Source: Nonomuraea solani (lineage in GTDB: Bacteria > Actinomycetota > Actinomycetes > Streptosporangiales > Streptosporangiaceae). Taken from it: a DNA stretch of 64,000 nucleotides. How positions within the stretch are numbered: position 1 is the stretch's first letter; each line of letters opens with the position of its first letter. Shown here piece after piece: positions 53,826 to 62,454 of the stretch. The stretch covers positions 248,001 through 312,000 of the forward strand of contig NZ_FNVT01000003.1 of NCBI RefSeq assembly GCF_900108335.1, read 5' to 3'. A program made the position numbers and the translations under genes. The notes beneath the pieces were generated by a model. The model was not told where the DNA came from. It worked only from the letters and a program-made list of their open reading frames with translations, and made no database searches.

Positions 53826-54635
53826 TTAGCCGGCCAACCGGCGGCGGACTTCTTCGATTCGTCCCACAATGGTGGTGTCGATGATCTCGTCGCCGATGCG
53901 GACCGAGAACCCACCGAGCACTCGCTTGTCCACCTCGACGTTCAGGTGCACGTCACGGCCGAACGAGGTGCGCAGCCACGCCGCCAGGCGATCTCTCTGC
54001 GCTCCGGTCAGCTCGACCGCGCTGCGCACCACCGCCACGAGGCGCTGGCGCTGCTGGGCCACGAGCTGACTGATCTCCTCCAGGCCCACTTCCAGGCTAC
54101 GCCCGCGTGGGTGCACCACCAGCTGCGTGATCAACCGCAGGCTGGTCGGGGCGACCTTGCCGTCGAGGAGGTCGCGCAGCAGCTCGCGCTTGCCCTCCTC
54201 GGGCGCGCCCGCGTCGGCGAGCGCACGGCGCAGTTCGGGGTTGGCGGCGACGATGCGGCCGAAGCGGAAGAGCTCGTCCTCCACCTCGTCGAGCCGGCTG
54301 TGGCTCTCCGCCTCCGCCGCCGCGGCGACGACGCCGAGCCGTTCGAGCACGTCGGCCAGGTCGCCGGCGCGCGACCACCTGGCCGAGACCGCGGCCTCGG
54401 AGGTGGCCAGGGCCGCGTCGACGACCTTGCCCTGCAGCAGCGAGCGCGCGACCTGCGCCTTCTGCTCAGCGCTCCTGGCCGGGTCGGACAGGGCGCGACG
54501 CAGGCCGTGCTCACGGTCGAGCAGATCCGCGACCGCGAACAGATCGTCGGAGAGCGTACCGAGGGACGCACTGCCGGCGACCGCGTTGAACCGCTCTTCG
54601 ACCTCGGCCAGCGAAGCCCTGCTCATACCGCGCAT
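53826..54635 (-). CDS. atpH: ATP synthase delta subunit
   Basis: A 269-residue delta subunit, part of the peripheral stalk. The six-helix N-terminal domain carries a large insertion compared with E. coli (177 residues), as in other Streptomyces-type genomes. The conserved C-terminal end is VDKRVLGGFSVRIGDEIIDT. Its ATG overlaps the atpF stop by one base (TGATG), so coupling is tight. Unlike mycobacteria, atpF and atpH are not fused. Confidence 0.95.
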   Translation of the reverse strand: MRGMSRASLAEVEERFNAVAGSASLGTLSDDLFAVADLLDREHGLRRALSDPARSAEQKAQVARSLLQGKVVDAALATSEAAVSARWSRAGDLADVLERLGVVAAAAEAESHSRLDEVEDELFRFGRIVAANPELRRALADAGAPEEGKRELLRDLLDGKVAPTSLRLITQLVVHPRGRSLEVGLEEISQLVAQQRQRLVAVVRSAVELTGAQRDRLAAWLRTSFGRDVHLNVEVDKRVLGGFSVRIGDEIIDTTIVGRIEEVRRRLAG

Positions 54636-55189
54636 CAGCGCACCGCCTGCGCGTTGCTGTTCTCAAGCTCGTCGAGGAACCTGTCCACGATGCGGCTCTG
54701 CCGGACCTCGTCCTCGAGCGACTCGCCGACGATGCGGCCGGCCAGGTCGGTCGACAGGCGACCGATCTCCGAGCGGAGCTGCGAGAACGCCGCCTGGCGG
54801 TCCGCCTCGATCTGCGCGTGCGCGGCCTCGACGAGACGACGGGCCTCGGCCTGCGCCTCCTCGCGGAGCTCGGCCTTGATCTGGGCGGCCTGCTCGCGAG
54901 CTTCCTCGCGCAGCCGGGACGCGTCACGACGAGCCTCTTCGAGCTGCTCGGCGTAACGCTTCTGCAGGGCCTGAGCCTCGGCCTGCGCCTCCTCAGCCCT
55001 CTTGATGCCGCCCTCGATCGCGTCGGTCCGCTCGGCCAGAGTCTTCTGGATGCGCGGAACGAGGATCTTGCCGACGACGAAGAAGACGACGAGGAACGCG
55101 AAGATACCGACGACGAGCTCGTACGTGTGCGGGATAAGGGGGTTGAACTCACCCTCCTCCGCCGCGAGGAGCGTAGCTGCCATAGTCAT
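54635..55189 (-). CDS. atpF: ATP synthase F0 subunit b
   Basis: A 184-residue stator subunit. One transmembrane helix (VGIFAFLVVFFVVGKILVP, residues 27-45) is followed by a long right-handed coiled coil rich in Glu/Ala/Arg. GAAAGG precedes ATG 55189; ATG 55183 is also in frame. Overlaps atpH by one base. Confidence 0.96.
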   Translation of the reverse strand: MTMAATLLAAEEGEFNPLIPHTYELVVGIFAFLVVFFVVGKILVPRIQKTLAERTDAIEGGIKRAEEAQAEAQALQKRYAEQLEEARRDASRLREEAREQAAQIKAELREEAQAEARRLVEAAHAQIEADRQAAFSQLRSEIGRLSTDLAGRIVGESLEDEVRQSRIVDRFLDELENSNAQAVR

Positions 55190-55223
55190 GGGTGCAGCCT
55201 TTCGTCAGGGATTCTTCCGGCCT

Positions 55224-55526
<303 letters not shown>

Positions 55527-56318
55527 TCAGTGTTCTGCGTGCAAGGAGCCACCGATGTACATCGATGCCAGCATCGCGAAGAGGAATGCCTGCAGGAACT
55601 GGATGAAGATCTCAAAACCGGTGAAGATGATCGTCATGACCACGCCGACCACACCGACACCGGCGCCCAGCGGCGTGAGCTTCTCGAACAGGAACCAGAA
55701 GCCGACCATGCTGAAGAAGGCCAGCAGCATGTGCCCGGCGAACATGTTCGCGAAGAGTCGGACCGCGTGCGTGAAGGGCGCGATGATCATGTTCGACAGG
55801 AACTCGATCGGCGACAGCAGCAGGTAGATCGGCTTCGGCAGCCCGGGGGGGAACATCATGTTCTTGAAGTAGCCGCCGAAGCCCTGGTGCTTGATGCCGA
55901 GGTAGAGCTTGAGCACGTAGATGGAGATCGCGAGCACCGCGGGGAAGGCGATGTGCGAAGCAACGGGGAACTGGGCGATGGGCACGACGCCCATGAGGTT
56001 CCAGACCAGGACCAGGAAGAACAGCGTCACCAGCAGGCCCATGAACCGGTCGGAGTCCTTGCCCAGGAAGGGGCGGGCGACCTGGTCACGGACGAAGACG
56101 TAGCCGTATTCGACGACGTTCTGCATGCCCCGGGGCACGAGCTTGGGCTTGGAGAAGGCCGCCCAGCAAAGGCCGATCACCAGGACCGCGCTGAGGAGCG
56201 CCAGCAGAACCGGCTTGGTGAACCATTCGACCCCCGCGATGATCGGGGGCAGGTCGAACAGTTCGTTGGGCGTCGGCGCCCCGAACTCGCCTGGGGCTGG
56301 GGCCGTCAGCGTAATCAC
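55527..56318 (-). CDS. atpB: ATP synthase F0 subunit a
   Basis: The 263-residue proton-channel subunit with five to six membrane helices. The essential arginine is in MIIAPFTHAVRLFANMFAGH, and FVRDQVARPFLG and MGVVPIAQFPV match the family. GTG 56318 follows AAGGGA. First of the structural genes after two small AtpI-like genes. Confidence 0.96.
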   Translation of the reverse strand: MITLTAPAPGEFGAPTPNELFDLPPIIAGVEWFTKPVLLALLSAVLVIGLCWAAFSKPKLVPRGMQNVVEYGYVFVRDQVARPFLGKDSDRFMGLLVTLFFLVLVWNLMGVVPIAQFPVASHIAFPAVLAISIYVLKLYLGIKHQGFGGYFKNMMFPPGLPKPIYLLLSPIEFLSNMIIAPFTHAVRLFANMFAGHMLLAFFSMVGFWFLFEKLTPLGAGVGVVGVVMTIIFTGFEIFIQFLQAFLFAMLASMYIGGSLHAEH

Positions 56319-56385
56319 GCGGCGTTCCCTTCAACGTCGTAGTGGATCACAAGGGTTTCCTCGGCGGAGTTTTCGCTACGTCGGA

Positions 56386-56601
56386 CTAGCGAGAGAACTT
56401 CCGGTAGGCCAGATAGCCGGCAAGCACCAACCCCAGGACGGTGCCTATGGGAAAGAACGCGGACATGTCTAGCCAGCGGTCCAGCAACCACCCGAGTCCG
56501 CCATAGATGGCCATCCCTGCGAGCAACATGCTGGGGATCGACCACATGGCGTCGGCGAAGTCGCGACCGTCTGTTTCCGGTCGGCGTTCCTGTGCGCTCA
56601 T
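56386..56601 (-). CDS. AtpZ/AtpI-like small membrane protein
   Basis: A 71-residue protein with two membrane helices (SMLLAGMAIYGGLGWLLDRW and FFPIGTVLGLVLAGYLAY). This is the AtpZ/AtpI (F0F1-ATPase_gene1) type that sits before atpB in many bacteria and may help c-ring assembly or Mg2+ supply. The N-terminus is hydrophilic (SAQERRPETDGRDFADAMW). Confidence 0.85.
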   Translation of the reverse strand: MSAQERRPETDGRDFADAMWSIPSMLLAGMAIYGGLGWLLDRWLDMSAFFPIGTVLGLVLAGYLAYRKFSR

Positions 56602-56666
56602 CGCGGCCCCGACGATAGCAGGCGAGTAGAGGACTAGTCATATCGGACCCCGTCCGTGAACCAGCC

Positions 56667-57089
56667 TCATGAGTCGCCCTGTCCGGGGACCTTGGCTTCG
56701 GGGTCGACGTAAAGCATCTTGGTCTTGATGAAGGCGCGTACTTCGAAGGCCGTCCACACCAGCGTGCAGATGACGACCGTCCAGGCGAACGCCTTGGGGT
56801 TCCAGGCGGTCGTGTCGCCGAAGACGCTCAGCACGATCATGATGGCGACGACTTTGACGAGGTAGCTGACCATCGCGGCGATCGCCATCATCTGCGGTGA
56901 GACGCGGGCGGCATAGGACACCGCTACCACGCTGACGCTGAAGAAAACCCCGACGAGCAAGGTGCCGATGCCCGCGCCCAGCGCTCCCTTGCCACCGGCG
57001 ACCAGGAGCGCGACGATCACGGCGACCAGTCCGACCGCGAAGGTCGGAATCGCGGCGCTCTTGAGTACGCGCACGTCGTTGGCCTGCAT
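56667..57089 (-). CDS. ATP synthase protein I-like membrane protein
   Basis: A 140-residue protein with four membrane helices (starting near residues 10, 37, 68 and 97) and a short acidic tail ending KVPGQGDS. Its position as the first gene of the atp cluster and its helix layout fit the ATP synthase I family (M. tuberculosis Rv1303 equivalent). GGAG lies 7 bp before ATG 57089. An inverted repeat lies in the leader at 57130-57152. Confidence 0.82.
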   Translation of the reverse strand: MQANDVRVLKSAAIPTFAVGLVAVIVALLVAGGKGALGAGIGTLLVGVFFSVSVVAVSYAARVSPQMMAIAAMVSYLVKVVAIMIVLSVFGDTTAWNPKAFAWTVVICTLVWTAFEVRAFIKTKMLYVDPEAKVPGQGDS

Positions 57090-57129
57090 CGGTGCTCCAT
57101 CTACCAGTTATCAAGCGAGCGTTTGCTAC

Positions 57130-57152
57130 CTCCAGAAGCGGTACATCTGGAG
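57130..57152. promoter_or_regulatory. Inverted repeat in the leader of the atp operon
   Basis: CTCCAGA and TCTGGAG (7-bp arms, 9-nt centre) lie 41-63 bp upstream of the first atp gene. It may be an operator or an RNA hairpin in the leader. No regulator is known for it. Confidence 0.35.
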
Positions 57153-57219
57153 TCCCTGCTCGTGAAAGATATCACAAGCTCACGGAAGACCGCTTTTACC
57201 TGCCGTTTCTAGTTCGCGA

Positions 57220-58506
57220 TCAAGAACGGCTCGGAAAGGCTGGTATGACCGGATTACCCTCGGCGGTCGCGCGCTCGGCCGACGGCCCGTCGGCGGGCGG
57301 CATCTGCCCTCTGACCTGGGTGTCCGGCAGGATGGGCGGCATCGGCCCGGTGGGCGGCCCGTCGTCGTCGGGCTGGCTGCCGCGCGACGCCGAGTGGGCC
57401 CCGCCCTTGCCCCGCCAGCGCGGAGCGGCCATCAGGACGAGCACGGCCAGCGCCAGCACGATGACCACCAGGAACATCAGCACGGGCACGCCCTCGCGGG
57501 ACATCAGCACCATGCCGAAGGCGAACAGGAACGCCCACGCGTACATGATCAGAACGGAACGCCGGTGTGAGTGGCCGATGTCCAGCAGCCGGTGGTGCAG
57601 GTGGCCGCGGTCGGGCGCGAACGGCGACAGACCCTGGGAGGTGCGCCGCACCACGGCGGTGATCAGGTCGATGAGCGGCAGCACCAGCACCGCGGCCGGC
57701 AGCATCAGCGGGAGCAGCACCGGGACCTTGTTCATGTCCTCGATGGCGGCCGGGTCGAGCGGGGTCACGGTCACGATGGAGGAGGCCAGCACCAGGCCGA
57801 TCAGCATGGCCCCCGTGTCGCCCATGAAGATCTTCGCCGGATGGAAGTTGTGCGGCAGGAAGCCCAGGCACGTGCCGATGAGGACGGCGGCGATGGCGGC
57901 GGTCGTCGTGATGTTGCCGACGCTCATGCTCTGCGCGAGGAAGATCGAGTAAGCCCACGTGGCCATGGCGGCGATGCAGACGATGCCGGCCGCGAGCCCG
58001 TCGAGCCCGTCGACGAAGTTGACCGCGTTGATGGTCACCACCACGATCAGGATCGTGATGATCGTGCTCAGCGCGTTGTCGAGGCTGGTGGAGCCGCCCC
58101 ACGACTGGGGCAGCGGGATGTAGAGCAGCCGCAGGTCGAAGAAGACCAGCACACCGGCCGCCGCGACCTGCCCGCCGAGCTTGATGAAGGCGTCCATGCC
58201 CCACCAGTCGTCCAGGAACCCGGTCAGCGTGATGAGCCCGCCGGCCACGATCAGCGCCGTCACCGCGTTGGCGTCGGACTCCGCGAGCGCCTCGCCCGTG
58301 TGCGTCAGCCGGCTGGCCACCAGCAGGCCCACGACCAGGCCACCGTACATCGCCAGGCCGCCGAGTCTGGGCGTCGGCGTGGTGTGCACGTCGCGCTCGC
58401 GAACCTCGGGCATGGCTCCGATGCGGATGGCGAAACGTCGCACCAGCGGGACCAGGAGATAGGTCACCGCTGCTGAGATGAGCGCCATGAACAGGTATTC
58501 GCGCAC
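57220..58506 (-). CDS. wecA: Undecaprenyl/decaprenyl-phosphate GlcNAc-1-phosphate transferase
   Basis: Transfers GlcNAc-1-phosphate from UDP-GlcNAc to the lipid carrier at the cytosolic membrane face, the first step of cell-wall linker or arabinogalactan/teichoic polymer synthesis. The 428-residue, about 11-helix protein has the family motifs PTPRLGGLAMYGG, FLDDWWGMD, VNFVDGLDGLAAG, NFHPAKIFMGDTGAM and RGHLHHRLLDIGHSHR. A Pro/Gly-rich cytosolic tail of about 70 residues is extra. M. tuberculosis wecA (rfe, Rv1302) has the same position before the atp operon. Confidence 0.94.
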   Translation of the reverse strand: MREYLFMALISAAVTYLLVPLVRRFAIRIGAMPEVRERDVHTTPTPRLGGLAMYGGLVVGLLVASRLTHTGEALAESDANAVTALIVAGGLITLTGFLDDWWGMDAFIKLGGQVAAAGVLVFFDLRLLYIPLPQSWGGSTSLDNALSTIITILIVVVTINAVNFVDGLDGLAAGIVCIAAMATWAYSIFLAQSMSVGNITTTAAIAAVLIGTCLGFLPHNFHPAKIFMGDTGAMLIGLVLASSIVTVTPLDPAAIEDMNKVPVLLPLMLPAAVLVLPLIDLITAVVRRTSQGLSPFAPDRGHLHHRLLDIGHSHRRSVLIMYAWAFLFAFGMVLMSREGVPVLMFLVVIVLALAVLVLMAAPRWRGKGGAHSASRGSQPDDDGPPTGPMPPILPDTQVRGQMPPADGPSAERATAEGNPVIPAFPSRS

Positions 58507-58563
58507 GGACCTAGTTTCCCGGATGCTCCGGCCAGCTGTGACCGGAAAACGACACAGACCTGC

Positions 58564-59865
58564 TTAATATTCGCTGAGATATGGCTGATGGATGGCGAGA
58601 AGCGCCGAAACTCTTTCCCGAACCTCCTGCGCACAGGCCGGATCGCGCACCACCCGGCTCACCAGAGTCCCCACTTCCTCAAGTTCCTGGGGCCCCATGC
58701 CCTGGGTGGTCACGCACGACGTGCCGACGCGGATCCCCGAGGTGATCGTCGCGGGCTCCGCGTCGTACGGGATCACGTTGCGGTTGAGCGTGATCCCGGC
58801 CGCCGCGCACCTGCGCTCGGCCTCCGCCCCCGACACCCCCAGCGCGCTCAGGTCGATCAGCGACAGGTGGGTGTCCGTGCCGCCGGACACGGCCCGCATC
58901 CCGTCCACGGCCAGCGCGTCCGTGAGCGCCCGCGCGTTCACGATCACCCGGCGGGCGTAGTCGGCGAACTCCGGCCGCATCGCCTCACCGAACGCCACCG
59001 CCTTGGCCGCCACCACGTGCATGAGCGGCCCGCCCTGGATGAACGGGAACACCGCCCGGTCGATCTTCTTGGCCAGCTCCTCCGTGCACAGGATGGCGCC
59101 GCCGCGCGGCCCGCGCAGCGCCTTGTGGGTGGTCATCGTCACGACGTCCGCGTACGGCACCGCCGACGGGATCGCGCCGCCCGCCATCAGCCCGATCGGG
59201 TGCGCCACGTCGGCCAGCAGCCACGCCCCCACCTCGTCCGCGATGCCGCGGAAGGCGGTGAAGTCGATCAGCCTCGGGTACGCGGTCGCGCCGCACACGA
59301 TGAGCTTCGGCTGGTGCCGCAGGGCCAGGTCGCGTACCTCGTCGTAGTCGATGAGTTCGGTGTCGCGACGCACGCCGTACGACACGACGTCGAACCATCT
59401 TCCCGAGAAGTTCACCTTGGAGCCATGGGTGAGGTGGCCGCCGTGCGGCAGGGCCATGGCCAGCATGGTGTCGCCGGGCTGCAGGAGCGCGGCGTAGGCG
59501 GCCAGGTTCGCCGATGCGCCTGAGTGGGGCTGGACGTTGGCGTGCTCGGCCCTGAACAGCCGCTTCGCCCGGTCGACCGCCAGCCGCTCGGCCCGGTCCA
59601 CCACCTCGCAGCCGCCGTAGTAGCGCCTGCCCGGGTAGCCCTCGGCGTACTTGTTGGTGAGGGTGGAACCCAGGGCGGCGAGAACCGCGGGCGAGGTGAA
59701 GTTCTCGCTCGCGATGAGCTGGATCCCGCTGCGCACCCGGTCGAGTTCGTCGATCAGGATCTGCGCGATCTCGGGGTCCTGCTTCTGTAGCAGCCCGAAG
59801 TCCGGACCGTAGGAGGGCTCTGCACCCATTTCTCCACTGTACGACTTAATGCCCGTTTCTCCCAT
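58564..59865 (-). CDS. glyA: Serine hydroxymethyltransferase
   Basis: Interconverts serine and glycine using PLP and tetrahydrofolate, supplying one-carbon units. It has IASENFTSPAV, KYAEGYPGRRYYGG, QPHSGASANLAAY, DVAHPIGL and the PLP lysine (Lys248) in TTHKALRGPRGG. The usual THKTLRGPRGG motif has Thr right after Lys; here it is Ala. The maximal frame (433 residues) starts at 59865; ATG 59829 is an alternative with GGAG only 2 bp away. In Streptomyces glyA also sits between prfA-prmC-sua5 and wecA. It follows the WXG-like pair after 27 bp. Confidence 0.95.
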   Translation of the reverse strand: MGETGIKSYSGEMGAEPSYGPDFGLLQKQDPEIAQILIDELDRVRSGIQLIASENFTSPAVLAALGSTLTNKYAEGYPGRRYYGGCEVVDRAERLAVDRAKRLFRAEHANVQPHSGASANLAAYAALLQPGDTMLAMALPHGGHLTHGSKVNFSGRWFDVVSYGVRRDTELIDYDEVRDLALRHQPKLIVCGATAYPRLIDFTAFRGIADEVGAWLLADVAHPIGLMAGGAIPSAVPYADVVTMTTHKALRGPRGGAILCTEELAKKIDRAVFPFIQGGPLMHVVAAKAVAFGEAMRPEFADYARRVIVNARALTDALAVDGMRAVSGGTDTHLSLIDLSALGVSGAEAERRCAAAGITLNRNVIPYDAEPATITSGIRVGTSCVTTQGMGPQELEEVGTLVSRVVRDPACAQEVRERVSALLAIHQPYLSEY

Positions 59866-59892
59866 ATGCCGGTGATGCCCGGAAATTTCATC

Positions 59893-60270
59893 TCATGGGA
59901 AGGCATGCGGTGCGTTGGCCGACGTCGGGATCCATCGCGGCGTATCGGCCGCCTCGTCGCTGATGGTGGTGAGCACGGCGTGCCGGTAGGCGGCGAGCCT
60001 GGTGCGCCACTCGTGAATGTCCTGGATGTACCGCTCACCCACCGGGGCGTCCCAGGTCTGAGGGCTCTTGGCCAGGCCGTACGCCTTGTCGAGGGCCGTT
60101 TTGAGGGTTTCGAGCTGCGGCAGCACGGTGTTCCATGCCACCACCAGGCGCTGGTAGTCGGGGTTGAACTCCCAGGCGCGCTGGGGGATGTCCAGGGGGC
60201 CGGCGGAGCTGATCGGGGGGACCTCGTCGGTCTCCTTCTCGCGGGGGGCCGGCGGGTCGGCGTACATCAT
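59893..60270 (-). CDS. WXG100-like small helical protein
   Basis: A 125-residue protein of no named family that I recognise. After a disordered start it has two long helices (YQRLVVAWNTVLPQLETLKTAL and ERYIQDIHEWRTRLAAYRHAV), linked by SPQTWDAPVG. A helix-turn-helix hairpin with Trp and Gly in the turn is the layout of WXG100/ESX proteins secreted by type VII systems. GGAGAGGAG lies just upstream of ATG 60270, and ATG-A overlaps the stop of the large upstream gene, so the two proteins are made together. No ESX core gene is in the window. Assignment is by shape only. Confidence 0.7.
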   Translation of the reverse strand: MMYADPPAPREKETDEVPPISSAGPLDIPQRAWEFNPDYQRLVVAWNTVLPQLETLKTALDKAYGLAKSPQTWDAPVGERYIQDIHEWRTRLAAYRHAVLTTISDEAADTPRWIPTSANAPHAFP

Positions 60271-62366
60271 GCGCTCCTCTCCGGCGTACCCGGACCGACC
60301 GAACCCGGACCGACCGAACCCGGCGGGCCGTCCGGCCTGACGTCCCCTGGCGGCCATGCGCCCTCGTCGTACTCGCCGGGCGGGATCTGGACGGAGGGCA
60401 TGTCGGCGGGCTGGATGTCGCGGTGGTGCTCGATCACGGTCTGGAGGGCGTCCAGGCCGGGCGCGGTGACGTCGACGGAAACGACCTCGCTGCCGTCGAC
60501 CGCCCACACCCCCACGCCCGGCCCCGCCTCACCACCGGTTTCTCCACCGAAAGCAACCTGCACCCGCACGCCGTCTCCAGTCGTCACGTCGTATGCCACA
60601 TTCGCCCCACCGCGCGTCACAGGCTCACCCTCGGCCCCAGCACCCGCCTCCGGCTTGTCGGCGACCGCGCCGCCGTCGCACGTTTCCGGCCCATATGCCG
60701 ACTCGGCCCCATAGCCCGACTCAGCGGCAGCCGCCGTACCTGGTGTCGCAGCCGCCGTACCTGGTGTCGCAGCCGCCGTACCTGGTGCCGCGGCCGCCGT
60801 ACCTGGTGTCGCGGCCGCCGTACCTGGTGTGTCGTCCGTGGCACCGTTGGGCGTCTCGACCGAGGGCTCGGTCGGCGGGATCGTGACCGGCTTCCCCTGG
60901 CCACCGCTCCCCTGGTCGCCAGTATCCTGACCGCCGCCGCCCTGGCCACCAGGCTCTCGGCCACCCGACCCTCGGCCGTCACCCGCCCCCTGGCCGCCGC
61001 CGGCACCCTGATCGGCACCGGCCCCCCGGTCGTCGCAAACACCCTGGCCGGCACCCGTGTCCCGGCCTTCACCGATGCCCTGGCCGCCACCCGTGCCGCT
61101 GCCTTGCCCTGCGCCCTGGCCGGGGTCGCTGTCCTGGGTCGGTGTGTCGTTGGTCGGGAGGTCCGGGGTCGGGTACCGGCCGTCTGGGGGCGTGTCCTTG
61201 GCGGAGTCGCAGGTGCCGTCGGTGGCCGTGGGGGTGTCCGATACCTCCGCCGTTGAGCCACCGTCCGAGGCCGTTCCCGACGGAACCTCAAGGTCCGGTA
61301 GATCCTGGGGTGCGATGTCGCGGTGGTTCTCCACGATCGTCTGCAGCGCGTCCAGGTTGGGCGGGTTCGCCGTGGCGGACACCACGTCGCTCCCGTCGTC
61401 GGCCCAGGTGATGGCGTCCGTGGCGTCGGCGGGGAGTCTCGGCATCTCGGCCGGTTTCACGGCGTCGGGGTTTTCGAGCATGTCCTCCAACTGGGCGGCC
61501 GTCGGCGGGTCGAGCGGCACCTGCAGGACCTTCACCCCATCGACCACCACGACCTGCGGCTTGGTGATCGCGTCCTTGGCCGGGGTGTCGGTCGCGCCGC
61601 CGTCAGCCTCGGCCCCTCGGTCGCGCCTGCTGCCCGAGTCATCGTCCTTGGGCTGCTCACCGGTGTCGTCCCCGGGGTCGTCGCACACTTTCCCGTCGGG
61701 GTCCTTGCTCGGCTCGTCGCCCGTTCCCGGCTGCTCGTCGCCCTTGGAGGGTGGCTCGACATCCGCCTTCGGGGGTTCCTCACCCTTCGACGGCGGTTCG
61801 ACACCCGTCTTCGGTGGCGGGTCATCGCGGGTATCTCCGGGAGACTCCCCGTCGGCGCGTGGGTTGTCGTACCTGTCCCGATCCTCCCGCACGTCCTTGG
61901 GCTCGTCACCCGCCCCAGGCTGCTCATCACCCTTCGACGGCGGCTCGGCACCCGTCTCGGGCGGGGACTCGTCGCCCTTCGACGGCGGCTCGACGCCCGT
62001 CTTGGGCGGGGACTCGTCACCCGTCTTCGGTGGCGGGTCGTCGCCGGTCTTTCCAGGGGACTCCCCGTCGGCGCGCGGATTGTCGTACCTGTCCTGATCC
62101 TCCCGCACGTCCTTGGGTTCGTCGCCCGCCCGAGGCGGATCCGCCCGTTTCTCCAGCGTCTCCAGCCGGACGTTGACGTCCTTGACCATCGTGTCGGCCG
62201 CCTCGGCGACCTGGACGGGACGGTGGGTGGCCTGGGAGGACAGACCTGCCCGGCTCATGGCGAGCCGGACCCGATCCTCGACCGTACGTAGCTGCCTGGC
62301 CGCGTGTTTCACCTCGGCCAGCAGGTCACGGACCAGCTTGGGATCCATGCCGTCGTACTTGCCCAC
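60267..62366 (-). CDS. 699-residue protein: WXG-like N-terminus, disordered repeats, two LDALQT/HRDI modules
   Basis: Unknown protein. Residues 1-75 form a helical hairpin (PKLVRDLLAEVKHAARQLRT, VAEAADTMVKDVNVRLETLE), like N-termini of ESX-associated proteins. A long acidic Pro/Gly/Asp region follows, containing a duplicated block (GDEPKDVRED...DNPRADGESPG). At about 330-362 and 630-662 there are two copies of a module: DGS-D/E-VVS, then LDALQTIVENHRDIAPQDLP or LDALQTVIEHHRDIQPADMP. A weaker third copy lies at about 284 (AQLEDMLENPD...PAEMP). Between the two copies are Gly/Gln-rich and PGTAAA repeats. There is no signal peptide or membrane helix. The next gene overlaps it by 4 bp, so they probably form a unit. 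Confidence 0.75.
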   Translation of the reverse strand: MGKYDGMDPKLVRDLLAEVKHAARQLRTVEDRVRLAMSRAGLSSQATHRPVQVAEAADTMVKDVNVRLETLEKRADPPRAGDEPKDVREDQDRYDNPRADGESPGKTGDDPPPKTGDESPPKTGVEPPSKGDESPPETGAEPPSKGDEQPGAGDEPKDVREDRDRYDNPRADGESPGDTRDDPPPKTGVEPPSKGEEPPKADVEPPSKGDEQPGTGDEPSKDPDGKVCDDPGDDTGEQPKDDDSGSRRDRGAEADGGATDTPAKDAITKPQVVVVDGVKVLQVPLDPPTAAQLEDMLENPDAVKPAEMPRLPADATDAITWADDGSDVVSATANPPNLDALQTIVENHRDIAPQDLPDLEVPSGTASDGGSTAEVSDTPTATDGTCDSAKDTPPDGRYPTPDLPTNDTPTQDSDPGQGAGQGSGTGGGQGIGEGRDTGAGQGVCDDRGAGADQGAGGGQGAGDGRGSGGREPGGQGGGGQDTGDQGSGGQGKPVTIPPTEPSVETPNGATDDTPGTAAATPGTAAAAPGTAAATPGTAAATPGTAAAAESGYGAESAYGPETCDGGAVADKPEAGAGAEGEPVTRGGANVAYDVTTGDGVRVQVAFGGETGGEAGPGVGVWAVDGSEVVSVDVTAPGLDALQTVIEHHRDIQPADMPSVQIPPGEYDEGAWPPGDVRPDGPPGSVGPGSVGPGTPERSA
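60730..60834 (-). repeat. Five tandem 21-bp coding repeats (PGTAAAx)
   Basis: Five copies of a 21-bp unit (plus-strand form begins GCCGCCGTACCTGGTG), starting at 60730, 60751, 60772, 60793 and 60814, lie inside the 699-residue gene. They encode a 7-residue PGTAAAT/A repeat. Copies differ at few positions, so copy number may vary between strains. Confidence 0.9.
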
Positions 62367-62454
62367 GGGCCCCTCCCGGATGAATCACCGCTCCGGGCCT
62401 CACCGTAATCACGGCCCGAGCGCGATAGCAGCCGGAATAAGCAGCGGGTATACG

